A DNA stretch of 10,365 bases. Origin: an uncultured Elusimicrobia bacterium (GTDB lineage Bacteria; Elusimicrobiota; Endomicrobiia; Endomicrobiales; Endomicrobiaceae). Position numbers and translations under genes: made by a program. The notes under the pieces were generated by a model, which had not been told where the DNA came from, did no database searches, and worked only from the letters and a program-made list of their open reading frames with translations. Where the stretch lies: positions 1-10,365 of the forward strand of contig CAMVLN010000049.1 of the NCBI GenBank assembly GCA_947168325.1, read 5' to 3'. This document shows, one piece after another, positions 1 to 7,247 of this stretch. How positions within the stretch are numbered: position 1 is the first letter of the stretch; each line of letters starts with the position of its first letter.

Positions 1-1
1 A

Positions 2-1522
2 CAATATGGTTATTTAGATATAAAAAAAGTTTTTATTAAAGCAATTGTTGGTATAGTTTTATTCATAATTTGTATAGGCATTCCTTTTTATATAGGTTTT
101 GCTTATGAGCAATGGTTTATATGTAGCATATTAATCCTATTTTTATCAAGTGTTGGTAACATATTGATAAGATATTTAAATTTAAAAGCAAACAATATTT
201 TTTTAAATAAACAAGATAATTATCAAAAATTTTTGTTACAAGCTTTTTATAAATTTTTTAAACAAAAAGATTTAAGATATTTATCAAAATTGTTTGCAAG
301 GATATTGATGTTTTCTATTAAACCTAAATTTGTAACATTGTTTTTATATAAGCAAGAAACCGATAATTATGTTTTTTATGCCGGTTATGGAAAAAGAAAA
401 AGCAATAAAGATTTTTTTGAAAAAGATTCTTTTATTGTTTCATATATAAAACAACAAAAGAATCCTTTTTTATGTACAGGTAACGATTTTAAAATTAAAT
501 CTATTTTGAGTAATGCTGTTAGTTATGATACCGTATATTTAATAGTTCCTATACCAAAAAACGATGATTCTAGAAGTTTGTTAGGCTTTTGTATTTTAGG
601 AGATAAAAAAGATGGTTCTATATACTCTATTGAAGATTTAAAAATGTTCAAAATGTTAGCAAATCAGGTATCTTTAGCAATTATGAGTTGTAACTATGTA
701 GAAAAAGTTCAACAACAACAAAGGATTTTATTTGAATCAGAAAAACTTACTTCTATTGGTGGAATGGTAGATGGTTTATCTCATCAGATAAGAAATAGAT
801 TAAATAACTTTGCTTTGGCATCACAATTACTAGGATATGACTTAGACAATTTAAAAAATAGACATACAAAATTTATAAAAGAAAATACAGATGTAGCTAA
901 TGTTGTTATAAGTATACAAGAATTAATAGCAACAATAAATGAAAATGTAGAAAAAACTAGCTCTTTACTAAAAACAGTTTTAAATTTTTCTGCACAACCT
1001 AGAACATCTAGTAAATTTGAAAAATTTCATTTGAAAAGAATGATAACATCAGCAATACACTTAGTATGTATGAAACACAAAAAAACATCTATACCTGTTG
1101 TTGTTAATATTGATGATGAAGTTGTAATTTATGGAATACAACAACAGATACAAGAGGTATGTTTTGGTATTATAGATAATGCTTATGAAGCAGTTATTGA
1201 AAAGATGGAACACATAAAAAAAAGTATATTTAACGACATAGATAAAGATATTAATTATGTTCCTCAAATAAAAGTGTATTTAAATACTCTTGTTAATGCC
1301 GAACAAATAATAATAGAAGATAATGGTATAGGGATAAAACAAGCTAATAAGTCAAAAATATTCTCAGCTTTTTTTACAACAAAGCCATCCAGTAAAGAGG
1401 TGTCCGGTATAGGTTCTTATCTTGCAAAAAAATTAATTTATGAAAAACATAATGGAGATATAACTTTTGAGTCTGAATATGGTAAAGGAAGTAAATTTAT
1501 TATTACTTTACCTAAAAAATAA
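2..1522 (+). CDS. Membrane sensor histidine kinase with GAF-like domain (5'-partial, first of a tandem pair)
   Basis: The frame is open from base 2 to the TAA at 1520-1522 (506 visible residues), so the gene begins left of the window. An in-frame TTG at 164 lies inside a membrane segment and has no Shine-Dalgarno. The first ~60 codons hold two hydrophobic helices that align with the last two membrane helices of the downstream kinase (both have an LDI(K/Q)K stretch). Then come a GAF-like domain (about codons 75-230), a DHp helix with H-box SHQIRN (His at bases 782-784) and an HATPase domain. That domain has an N-box (FGIIDNAYEA), G1 (DNGIG), F-box (FFTTK) and G2 (SGIGS). Family knowledge: such proteins autophosphorylate on His and pass the phosphate to a response regulator; none is visible here. 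Oddities: Gln replaces the usual acidic residue after His, Arg replaces Pro in the NPL element, and Gly replaces the first Asn of the N-box. Ligand unknown. Confidence 0.93.
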   Translation, partial: QYGYLDIKKVFIKAIVGIVLFIICIGIPFYIGFAYEQWFICSILILFLSSVGNILIRYLNLKANNIFLNKQDNYQKFLLQAFYKFFKQKDLRYLSKLFARILMFSIKPKFVTLFLYKQETDNYVFYAGYGKRKSNKDFFEKDSFIVSYIKQQKNPFLCTGNDFKIKSILSNAVSYDTVYLIVPIPKNDDSRSLLGFCILGDKKDGSIYSIEDLKMFKMLANQVSLAIMSCNYVEKVQQQQRILFESEKLTSIGGMVDGLSHQIRNRLNNFALASQLLGYDLDNLKNRHTKFIKENTDVANVVISIQELIATINENVEKTSSLLKTVLNFSAQPRTSSKFEKFHLKRMITSAIHLVCMKHKKTSIPVVVNIDDEVVIYGIQQQIQEVCFGIIDNAYEAVIEKMEHIKKSIFNDIDKDINYVPQIKVYLNTLVNAEQIIIEDNGIGIKQANKSKIFSAFFTTKPSSKEVSGIGSYLAKKLIYEKHNGDITFESEYGKGSKFIITLPKK

Positions 1523-1556
1523 AAAACATTAATTAAACAAGTTGTACAAAGCCATT

Positions 1557-1564
1557 AAGGAGGT
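1557..1564 (+). promoter_or_regulatory. Strong ribosome binding site for the second histidine kinase
   Basis: AAGGAGGT lies 8 bases before the ATG at 1573 and is one of the best Shine-Dalgarno matches in the window. It fixes the start of the second kinase. It sits in the 50-base gap after the first kinase, where no terminator is seen, so the two kinases are probably co-transcribed but translated independently. Confidence 0.85.
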
Positions 1565-1572
1565 ATAAAAAC

Positions 1573-3738
1573 ATGATTTTTGAGATTTCTAGAGTATGTG
1601 CAGTTTCAGCTTTGACTACAACAATAGTTTGTTTAACATGTTCTTTATTGTCAATAATAAACAATTTAAAAATTAAAGTAAATATAAGTTTTGCTATTCT
1701 AAGTTTTATTGTAGGAGAGTGGTCTTTTTTAAGTTTTCTTATGTTTATTCTTAAAGGGACTCAAGTATCATTAAACATGGGAAGAATTATTTATATATTT
1801 GTAATTTTTTTACCACCAGTTTTATATTTTTTTATATTTTCAATAATAGAATTATCTAATAAAAATACAAAATTAATGATATCAATACTTTCTAGTATAT
1901 CATTTATTTTTTTATTATTTATTCCATCAAATATGTTTATTAAAGGAGTAGCTTTTAATAATAATTGTTGTTGTATTATTCCTGGACAGATATATTTTGC
2001 TTTTATAGTATATATTATTTTATCTTGTATATATTCTATTATATTAATTATAAAACAATATCAGCAAACTTTAGTTAAAAAAAAGAAAAAGCAATTGAAA
2101 ATCTTAATACTATCTTTTTTTATTGCTTTTATTGCAATAGGAGCTCATATTGTGGTTGCTTATGATAATATTATTGTTCCTCATAATATATTTACTATGC
2201 TGTTTATACTTCTTATGTTTTATTCAATATACAAATACGAAAATTTAGATATACAAAAAATAATATTTTTTAAAATTGCTATTTATATCATTACATATTT
2301 TGTAGTAGTAGGAATTCCTTTGTATATTGTTTTTATGTATGAAAAATTATCTTTAAATTTTATTGTTTTGTTTATCATTTCTACAATTATATATTCGTTT
2401 ATGATTTATATAAAAATAGAGGCGGAAAATTTTTTGCTTACAAAACAAAATATATATCAAAAACTTTTGTCTAAGATATCAGAAGAGATTGTTTGTAAGT
2501 ATGAGTTACAAGAAGTTTGTCACATAATTATTAATTTAATAATAGAGATGATAAAAGTAAAGTCTATTTATATTTTTATATATGATATAGATAAGAGGAA
2601 ATATCTTTGTTTAGATACCAATATGGTAAAATCAAATAATTCAATTAATTTTGATATCAGTGATAAAGTGGTAACCTTTATTGAAGCTAAAAATAAATCT
2701 TTTATATTGAGTGAAGATGAAAAAATTTTTAATTTTACAGATAACGATATATCTGTAGTTACTCCTATTATTATAAATGGAAAATTAATTGGTTTTTTAT
2801 TTGTTGGGCATAAACAAGATAATACTATATATTCACAAAAAGATTTAGAAGTTTTTGATGCAATAGCTAACCAAGTAGCAGTATCTATACAAAAAGTTTG
2901 GTTTTCTAAAATAAATTTTAAGCAACAAGAAAAATTGGTAAAAATAGAAAAACTTGCAGCAATCGGTGGTATGACTAATGGTTTAGCACATCAAATAAAA
3001 AATAAATTAAATATTTTTTCCTTAATTGGAGCTAGTATGAAGATGGAATTTGATTTGTTGGAAAAAAGTATTGATAATTTTTCTTCAAAAGAAGAGTTTA
3101 TACAGTTTTTTAATAGAAAGTGTGGGAAAATTCCACAAGCTATTAGTGATAATGTTGAACAAACTTTGGAACTTTTACAAAATGTATTAGGTTTCGCAAA
3201 GCCAAAAGAAAGTAGTCTACAATTTGAAACTTTTTCTTTAAACAAAACAATACAACAAGTAGAAGAACTTGTAAGGCTGAAACATTCGAAATATAGATTT
3301 TTATTATCTTTAAATATTTCTAAAGATGATAATATTTATGCGATTAAAACTCAAATTCAAGAAGTATTATTTAATTTTATAGATAATGCTGTAGAAGCGA
3401 CTATTGCTAAAAAAGAATATTTAAAAAATAGTAATGAAGATTTAAATAAATATAAACCAGAAATAAGAATTTCATTGAAAAGTTTTTCTGACAAATGGCA
3501 AATAGTTATAGAAGATAATGGTATTGGTATAAAACAAGAAGATAAAATAAAGCTATTTTCAGTTTTTTTTACAACCAAAACAAGTTCTCTATCTAATCCT
3601 ATTTCTGGTTCTGGAATTGGAACTTATATAGCTAGAAGAATGATAGTTGAGGCTCACAAAGGGACAATTATATTTGAATCTGAATATGGTAAAGGAACAA
3701 GTTTTATAATTACTTTACCAAAAATATATAAAAAATAA
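1573..3738 (+). CDS. Membrane sensor histidine kinase: ~9 TM helices, GAF-like, DHp, HATPase (second of a tandem pair)
   Basis: This is a complete 721-residue protein. Residues 1-285 hold about nine hydrophobic helices (near 8-30, 38-60, 71-93, 100-118, 139-160, 175-196, 205-220, 231-255, 261-281), like the N-terminal 7TM-type regions of some sensor kinases plus two more helices. A GAF-like domain follows (about 295-440, with VVTPIIINGKLIGFLFVG). The DHp H-box AHQIKNKLN has His473 as phosphoacceptor. The HATPase domain has an N-box with both Asn (N601, N605), G1 DNGIG (648-652), F-box FFTTK (665-669) and G2 GSGIG (679-683). It should autophosphorylate at the inner membrane in response to a membrane-borne or cytosolic signal; the ligand is unknown. 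The twin upstream gene shares the whole visible architecture, including a charged insertion between N-box and G1 (about 612-630), so the pair arose by duplication. A Cys triplet (132-134) lies in a predicted loop. Gln474 replaces the normal Glu/Asp. Confidence 0.93.
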   Translation: MIFEISRVCAVSALTTTIVCLTCSLLSIINNLKIKVNISFAILSFIVGEWSFLSFLMFILKGTQVSLNMGRIIYIFVIFLPPVLYFFIFSIIELSNKNTKLMISILSSISFIFLLFIPSNMFIKGVAFNNNCCCIIPGQIYFAFIVYIILSCIYSIILIIKQYQQTLVKKKKKQLKILILSFFIAFIAIGAHIVVAYDNIIVPHNIFTMLFILLMFYSIYKYENLDIQKIIFFKIAIYIITYFVVVGIPLYIVFMYEKLSLNFIVLFIISTIIYSFMIYIKIEAENFLLTKQNIYQKLLSKISEEIVCKYELQEVCHIIINLIIEMIKVKSIYIFIYDIDKRKYLCLDTNMVKSNNSINFDISDKVVTFIEAKNKSFILSEDEKIFNFTDNDISVVTPIIINGKLIGFLFVGHKQDNTIYSQKDLEVFDAIANQVAVSIQKVWFSKINFKQQEKLVKIEKLAAIGGMTNGLAHQIKNKLNIFSLIGASMKMEFDLLEKSIDNFSSKEEFIQFFNRKCGKIPQAISDNVEQTLELLQNVLGFAKPKESSLQFETFSLNKTIQQVEELVRLKHSKYRFLLSLNISKDDNIYAIKTQIQEVLFNFIDNAVEATIAKKEYLKNSNEDLNKYKPEIRISLKSFSDKWQIVIEDNGIGIKQEDKIKLFSVFFTTKTSSLSNPISGSGIGTYIARRMIVEAHKGTIIFESEYGKGTSFIITLPKIYKK

Positions 3739-3826
3739 ATATAATAACAATTTGCTGGACAATAATTTTATATAATTTTTTATTTTTAAGCTTGAATGTT
3801 TTTATATGAAAAAATATTTTTGATTT

Positions 3827-3855
3827 TTGTTAACTTTTTTATTTGCTTTTACTTT
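3827..3855 (+). promoter_or_regulatory. Weak candidate promoter for the small zinc-ribbon gene
   Basis: TTGTTA (3827-3832) and TACTTT (3850-3855) are separated by 17 bases and would start transcription around 3862, about 55 bases before the ATG at 3917. A competing pair, TTGAAT (3792-3797) and TATTTT (3815-3820), also has 17-base spacing. In sequence this A/T-rich such matches arise easily. An 8-bp inverted repeat (TTTACTTT at 3848-3855, AAAGTAAA at 3872-3879) overlaps the first -10 candidate. No convincing terminator for the kinase pair is seen in 3739-3916. Confidence 0.25.
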
Positions 3856-3916
3856 ACAAAACAAATAAAAAAAAGTAAATTGTTTTCCAATAATAGTTCA
3901 AAAAGGAGATAATAAA

Positions 3917-4063
3917 ATGCCACAAGCAAGATGTATGAAATGCAAAAAGCAAGTAGAGGTTAAAAATCCTGAAGAAACAATCATGAAAAATGGGATGAAA
4001 GCTGTTAGAGGTGTATGTCCGGACTGTGGAACAAAAGTTTTTAAAATTCTTGGTAAAAAGTAA
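3917..4063 (+). CDS. Small four-cysteine zinc-ribbon protein (DUF5679-like)
   Basis: A 48-residue protein starts at the ATG 8 bases after a clear AGGAG (3904-3908) and ends in TAA. It has two CxxC knuckles, CMKC (Cys6, Cys9) and CPDC (Cys34, Cys37), separated by a NPEE..MKNGMKAVRG stretch, and ends GTKVFKILGKK. Two CxxC pairs about 24 residues apart are the hallmark of a zinc ribbon. The NG-x-x-A-x-x-G-x-CPxCGTK pattern matches my memory of the DUF5679 family, whose function is not established. The protein is basic and could bind nucleic acid or a protein partner; that is inference. It stands alone between the kinases and tex, with its own ribosome binding site and terminator, so it is probably monocistronic. 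No signal peptide or membrane segment is present. Confidence 0.88.
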   Translation: MPQARCMKCKKQVEVKNPEETIMKNGMKAVRGVCPDCGTKVFKILGKK

Positions 4064-4071
4064 AAGTTTTT

Positions 4072-4125
4072 GGAGTTAGTTATATGTTTTTTGATATTAC
4101 ATAATAATTAGCTCCATTTTTATTT
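4072..4125 (+). terminator. Rho-independent terminator after the zinc-ribbon gene
   Basis: The arms GGAGTTAGTTAT (4072-4083) and ATAATTAGCTCC (4104-4115) form a 12-bp stem with two G-U wobbles. It can be extended by a further ATG/CAT pairing across a one-base bulge. A T-rich tract (ATTTTTATTT, 4116-4125) follows directly. It begins 8 bases after the stop at 4063. This is the clearest terminator in the window and implies that tex, starting 16 bases further on, relies on readthrough or on a promoter I could not identify. Confidence 0.75.
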
Positions 4126-4141
4126 AAAAAAGAGAAAAAAT

Positions 4142-6292
4142 ATGAGTACACAACAAAATGTTATAGATTGGATAAGAGAAGAATTAAGTTTAAATGAAGA
4201 TTCTGTAAGAGCTACTGTTAGTATGTTAGGACAAGGAGATACTGTCCCTTTTATTTCAAGATATAGAAAAGAAAGAACAGGTAATTTAACAGAAACTCAA
4301 GTTAGGCAAGTTGCCAATAAACTTCAATATTATATGGAGTTGGAAACAAGGAAAAATACTATATTAAAGAGTATAGAAGAACAAAAGAAATTAACTCCAG
4401 AACTTAAAAAACTGATAGAATTTTGTAGAGAAAAAACAAAATTGGAAGATATTTATTTACCATATAAACCTAAAAGGACAACAAAAGCCACAATAGCAAA
4501 ACAAAGAGGGCTTGAACCTTTAGCACAAATGATTTTAGCTCAAGATATTATGGTAAGCAAAAAAATAAGCAAAGACGAAATAGTATCAAAATTTTTAAAC
4601 AAAGATATTTTGACAGTAAAAGATGCTTTATTAGGGGCAATAGATATTATTGCAGAACAAATTTCTGATAATGCTCTGTATAGAGGTTTAGTTAGAAATT
4701 TCATTTTAACTACAGGAGTATTAAAATCTAAAGTAAAAAAAGGGCTTGAAGAAACAAAAACTAAATTTGAAATGTATTATGATTATAGTGAACCCATAAA
4801 AAATATAGTTTCACACAGAATACTTGCTATAAGAAGGGGAGCAAAAGAAGGTATTTTAACTTGGAAAATTGATGTTGATAGCGAGAAAGCAATAGAAATA
4901 ATTTCATCAAAAATAGTTAAAACGAATATGGCATTATTTTATCCTGAACTTTGGACAGCAATGAAAACTGCCTTTGATAGACATTTATATTCTTCTTTGC
5001 AGGTAGAAATATTTTTGGCAAAAATGGAAGAAGCAGATAAAGAAGCGATAAATGTATTTGCTACAAATGCAAAAAATCTTTTGCTTGCTTCTCCTGCAGG
5101 ACATAAAATGATTATGGGGATAGATCCTGGTTTTAGAACAGGTTGCAAAGTTGCAATTATAGATAGAAATGGCAACTATAAAGAATATAAGCCAATATTT
5201 CCACATGAGCCAGTTTGTAGGTTAGAGGAAGCTCAAGAAATAGTTGTAGATTTTATAAAAAAATACAATATTGAACTTATTGCTATAGGTAACGGAACTG
5301 CATCAAAAGAAACAGTGAATTTTATAAATGTGGTTTTAAAGAAAAATCAGTTAAAAGCCAAAGCTGTAGTTGTAAGCGAAGCTGGAGCATCAGTATATTC
5401 AGCATCACCACTTGCAGTAAGTGAATTTCCTGATTTAGATGTTACTGTTAGGGGGGCTATAAGTATTGCAAGGAGATTACAAGATCCTTTGGCAGAGCTT
5501 GTAAAAATAGATCCAAAATCTATAGGTGTTGGGCAATATCAACATGATGTAAATCAAACACAATTGAAGAAAAACCTTGATGAAACTGTAGAATCGTGTG
5601 TGAATTATGTAGGAGTGAACTTAAATTCTGCTTCAGTGGAACTGTTAAGTTATGTTGCAGGTATAGGAAAACTTGTTGCAAAAAATATAGTTTCATATAG
5701 AGCTAAAAATGGTTCTTTTACAAATAAAAAACAATTGTTAAATGTTAGTTTGTTTGGAGAAAAAACATTTACTCAATCAGCAGGTTTTTTAAGAATAGCA
5801 GATGGTGATAATCCATTAGATAATTCTGCAATACATCCAGAAAGTTATTCTATAGTAGAAAAAATGGCACAAGATTTGTCTATGACACCGGATGAACTTA
5901 TAGGTAATACTTTGGCAATATCAAAAATAAATTTAAAAAATTATGTTACAGATACTGTTGGTATGCCTACATTAAACGATATTATAGCAGAACTTAAAAA
6001 GCCAGGAGTAGATCCTAGAAAAACTTTTACTTCTACAGAATTTGATTCTACAATAAATACTATAGAAGATTTAAAAGAGAATATGGTGCTAGATGGAACA
6101 GTTACAAATGTTACAAATTTTGGAGCATTTGTAGATATTGGAGTTCATCAAGATGGTTTGGTCCATATTTCAAAACTTAGTGATAAATTTGTTTCTAATC
6201 CTTATGAAATAGTTTCTGTAGGGCAAACAATAAAAGTTAAAGTATTGAAAGTTGATGTAGATTTAGCAAGAATAAGTTTAGAAAAAGTTTAG
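4142..6292 (+). CDS. tex: Tex-family S1 RNA-binding transcription accessory protein
   Basis: The 716-residue length is typical of the compact Tex form. Domains in order: a helical Tex N-terminal region with the signature GDTVPFISRYRKERTGNL (about 32-49); a YqgF/RuvX-like RNase H fold starting at IMGIDPGFRTG (about 324-334); helix-hairpin-helix modules (VESCVNYVGVNLNSAS and LLSYVAGIGKLVAKNIVSYR, about 483-520, with a second around 525-600); and a C-terminal S1 RNA-binding domain (about 646-716, GTVTNVTNFGAFVDIGVHQDG). Known family role: a cytosolic nucleic-acid-binding protein associated with transcription and RNA metabolism, named for effects on toxin gene expression; its exact biochemical activity is poorly defined. 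The start is ATG with only a weak AGAG (4131-4134) ahead. No hairpin terminator is obvious after the stop at 6292. The gene looks intact. Confidence 0.96.
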   Translation: MSTQQNVIDWIREELSLNEDSVRATVSMLGQGDTVPFISRYRKERTGNLTETQVRQVANKLQYYMELETRKNTILKSIEEQKKLTPELKKLIEFCREKTKLEDIYLPYKPKRTTKATIAKQRGLEPLAQMILAQDIMVSKKISKDEIVSKFLNKDILTVKDALLGAIDIIAEQISDNALYRGLVRNFILTTGVLKSKVKKGLEETKTKFEMYYDYSEPIKNIVSHRILAIRRGAKEGILTWKIDVDSEKAIEIISSKIVKTNMALFYPELWTAMKTAFDRHLYSSLQVEIFLAKMEEADKEAINVFATNAKNLLLASPAGHKMIMGIDPGFRTGCKVAIIDRNGNYKEYKPIFPHEPVCRLEEAQEIVVDFIKKYNIELIAIGNGTASKETVNFINVVLKKNQLKAKAVVVSEAGASVYSASPLAVSEFPDLDVTVRGAISIARRLQDPLAELVKIDPKSIGVGQYQHDVNQTQLKKNLDETVESCVNYVGVNLNSASVELLSYVAGIGKLVAKNIVSYRAKNGSFTNKKQLLNVSLFGEKTFTQSAGFLRIADGDNPLDNSAIHPESYSIVEKMAQDLSMTPDELIGNTLAISKINLKNYVTDTVGMPTLNDIIAELKKPGVDPRKTFTSTEFDSTINTIEDLKENMVLDGTVTNVTNFGAFVDIGVHQDGLVHISKLSDKFVSNPYEIVSVGQTIKVKVLKVDVDLARISLEKV

Positions 6293-6493
6293 AACAATCA
6301 TTTTATGTTTTTTATTAAATAGAAAAAAGGCAGATAAAGGTGTAGATTTAAGAATATAAGGTAATATAAAATTGTCGACATAGTTGATAATTAAAAATGC
6401 AGTTGATAGTTGTTGTTAATTATGAATTCCACATTGTTATGAACAAAAAAGAAAAATTTGAATTAATTTAATATAAAAGGTATAGCCGTAAAA

Positions 6494-6522
6494 TTGTCAA
6501 TTGTAAATAACATAATTATATA
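6494..6522 (+). promoter_or_regulatory. Candidate sigma-70-type promoter for hisHF
   Basis: TTGTCA (6494-6499) and TATATA (6517-6522) are separated by 17 bases; TATAAT at 6519-6524 is an alternative -10 with 19-base spacing. Transcription would start near 6530, leaving a ~60-base leader before the hisH ATG. This is the best-formed promoter in the intergenic regions, but A/T richness lowers its weight. Confidence 0.45.
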
Positions 6523-6535
6523 ATTTATGTTATTT
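6505..6535. promoter_or_regulatory. 11-bp inverted repeat over the hisHF -10 region (candidate operator)
   Basis: The arms AAATAACATAA (6505-6515) and TTATGTTATTT (6525-6535) match perfectly around a 9-base centre that contains the candidate -10 box. A symmetric site across -10 and the predicted start point is the usual geometry for a repressor operator. A hairpin in RNA is the other option, but the stem has only one G-C pair per arm and no run of T follows, so a terminator is less likely. Confidence 0.4.
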
Positions 6536-6590
6536 ATATGTTTGTAATGTTTATGATTTAAACTTTTTATATAAAAAATTTTAAAATAAA

Positions 6591-7247
6591 ATGAATAAAA
6601 AAATAGCAATTATAGATTATGGGATGGGAAATTTAAGAAGTGTATCAAAAGCTGTAGAGTTTTGTGGTGCACAATATGATATTATTACAGAATCAGCTCA
6701 AATAAAGAATTATACTTCAATAATTTTACCAGGTGTTGGAGCATTTGAACCTGCGATAAAAATTTTAAAAGAAAAAAAATTGGATATTGCAATAAAAGAG
6801 CATATTTTAAACAAAAAAATGTTTCTTGGAATATGTTTAGGTTTTCAACTTTTATTTTCCAAAAGTTATGAAGATGGTTTGCATCAAGGATTAAACATAG
6901 TTGAAGGAACCGTAGAAAAGTTTGTCCCTAAACGAAATGAAAGATTGATAATTCCACATATGGGCTGGAACAAAATATATATCTCTAAAACAAACAAAAC
7001 TGTAAAAGAAATGTACAACGGTATAAAAGACGAAAATTATGTATATTTTGTTCACTCTTATTTTTGTAAACCTATAAAAAAGGAGTATATAGCAACGACT
7101 ACAAACCATTCAATAGATTTTTGTTCATCAATAGCAATTGATAATGTTTGGGGATGCCAATTTCATCCTGAAAAAAGTTCTACTGTAGGATTACAATTAT
7201 TAAAAAATTTTGTTTCTAAATGTGAGGGACAAAATGGTAGCAATTAG
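6591..7247 (+). CDS. hisH: Imidazole glycerol phosphate synthase, glutaminase subunit
   Basis: A 218-residue class I glutamine amidotransferase. It hydrolyses glutamine and channels ammonia to HisF, which makes imidazole glycerol phosphate and AICAR in histidine synthesis. Visible features: the N-terminal IAIIDYGMGNLRSV strand-loop; the oxyanion-side PGVGAF (47-52); the nucleophile elbow GICLGFQLLF with Cys82; HMGWN (123-127); and the catalytic His192 and Glu194 in CQFHPEKSS. The length is close to the usual ~200 residues. The ATG at 6591 places the conserved N-terminus correctly, though no Shine-Dalgarno precedes it (A/T only). The 3' end overlaps hisF by 14 bases, as expected for subunits of a 1:1 complex. 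The motifs fit the true histidine pathway enzyme. Confidence 0.95.
   Translation: MNKKIAIIDYGMGNLRSVSKAVEFCGAQYDIITESAQIKNYTSIILPGVGAFEPAIKILKEKKLDIAIKEHILNKKMFLGICLGFQLLFSKSYEDGLHQGLNIVEGTVEKFVPKRNERLIIPHMGWNKIYISKTNKTVKEMYNGIKDENYVYFVHSYFCKPIKKEYIATTTNHSIDFCSSIAIDNVWGCQFHPEKSSTVGLQLLKNFVSKCEGQNGSN
7224..7228 (+). promoter_or_regulatory. Ribosome binding site fixing the hisF start
   Basis: GAGGG lies inside the end of hisH, 5 bases before the ATG at 7234. An upstream in-frame TTG at 7210 has no such site. The choice is confirmed by residue numbering: starting at 7234 puts the catalytic aspartates at 11 and 130, the positions known for HisF. Confidence 0.8.

Larger units (their letters stand above)
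6293..6590. other. Intergenic region between tex and hisH with small repeats
   Basis: This A/T-rich stretch of 298 bases has no supportable gene. It holds two copies of AGTTGATA (6382-6389, 6401-6408), an 8-bp inverted repeat ATAATTAA/TTAATTAT (6387-6394, 6416-6423) and two copies of TAAAATTGTC (6367-6376, 6489-6498). The hisH promoter candidate with its dyad is listed separately. No histidine-codon-rich leader peptide or T-box-like structure was recognised, so attenuation control of hisHF is not supported. Confidence 0.6.

Noticed and set aside
164..166. TTG as the start of the first kinase
   Set aside because: The frame stays open to base 2 and the upstream codons match the twin kinase's membrane helices; there is no Shine-Dalgarno.
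2991..3578. Antisense frames inside the second kinase
   Set aside because: They lie wholly within a well-supported gene, have no ribosome binding sites, and their translations resemble no protein I recognise.
3731..3787. A/T-only stem AAAAATAAA/TTTATTTTT as a terminator for the kinases
   Set aside because: It has no G-C pairs and a loop of about 39 bases, so it would be too unstable to count as a terminator.
4939..5206. Two antisense frames inside tex
   Set aside because: They are shadows of the conserved YqgF-like region of tex; they overlap each other and lack start signals.
6440..6472. Ten-codon frame (MNKKEKFELI) upstream of hisH as a leader peptide
   Set aside because: It has no His codons, no Shine-Dalgarno and no attenuator-like hairpins; in sequence this A-rich it is expected by chance.
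7210..7233. TTG start for hisF giving eight extra residues
   Set aside because: The ATG at 7234 has GAGGG upstream and puts the catalytic Asp residues at 11 and 130, as known for HisF.
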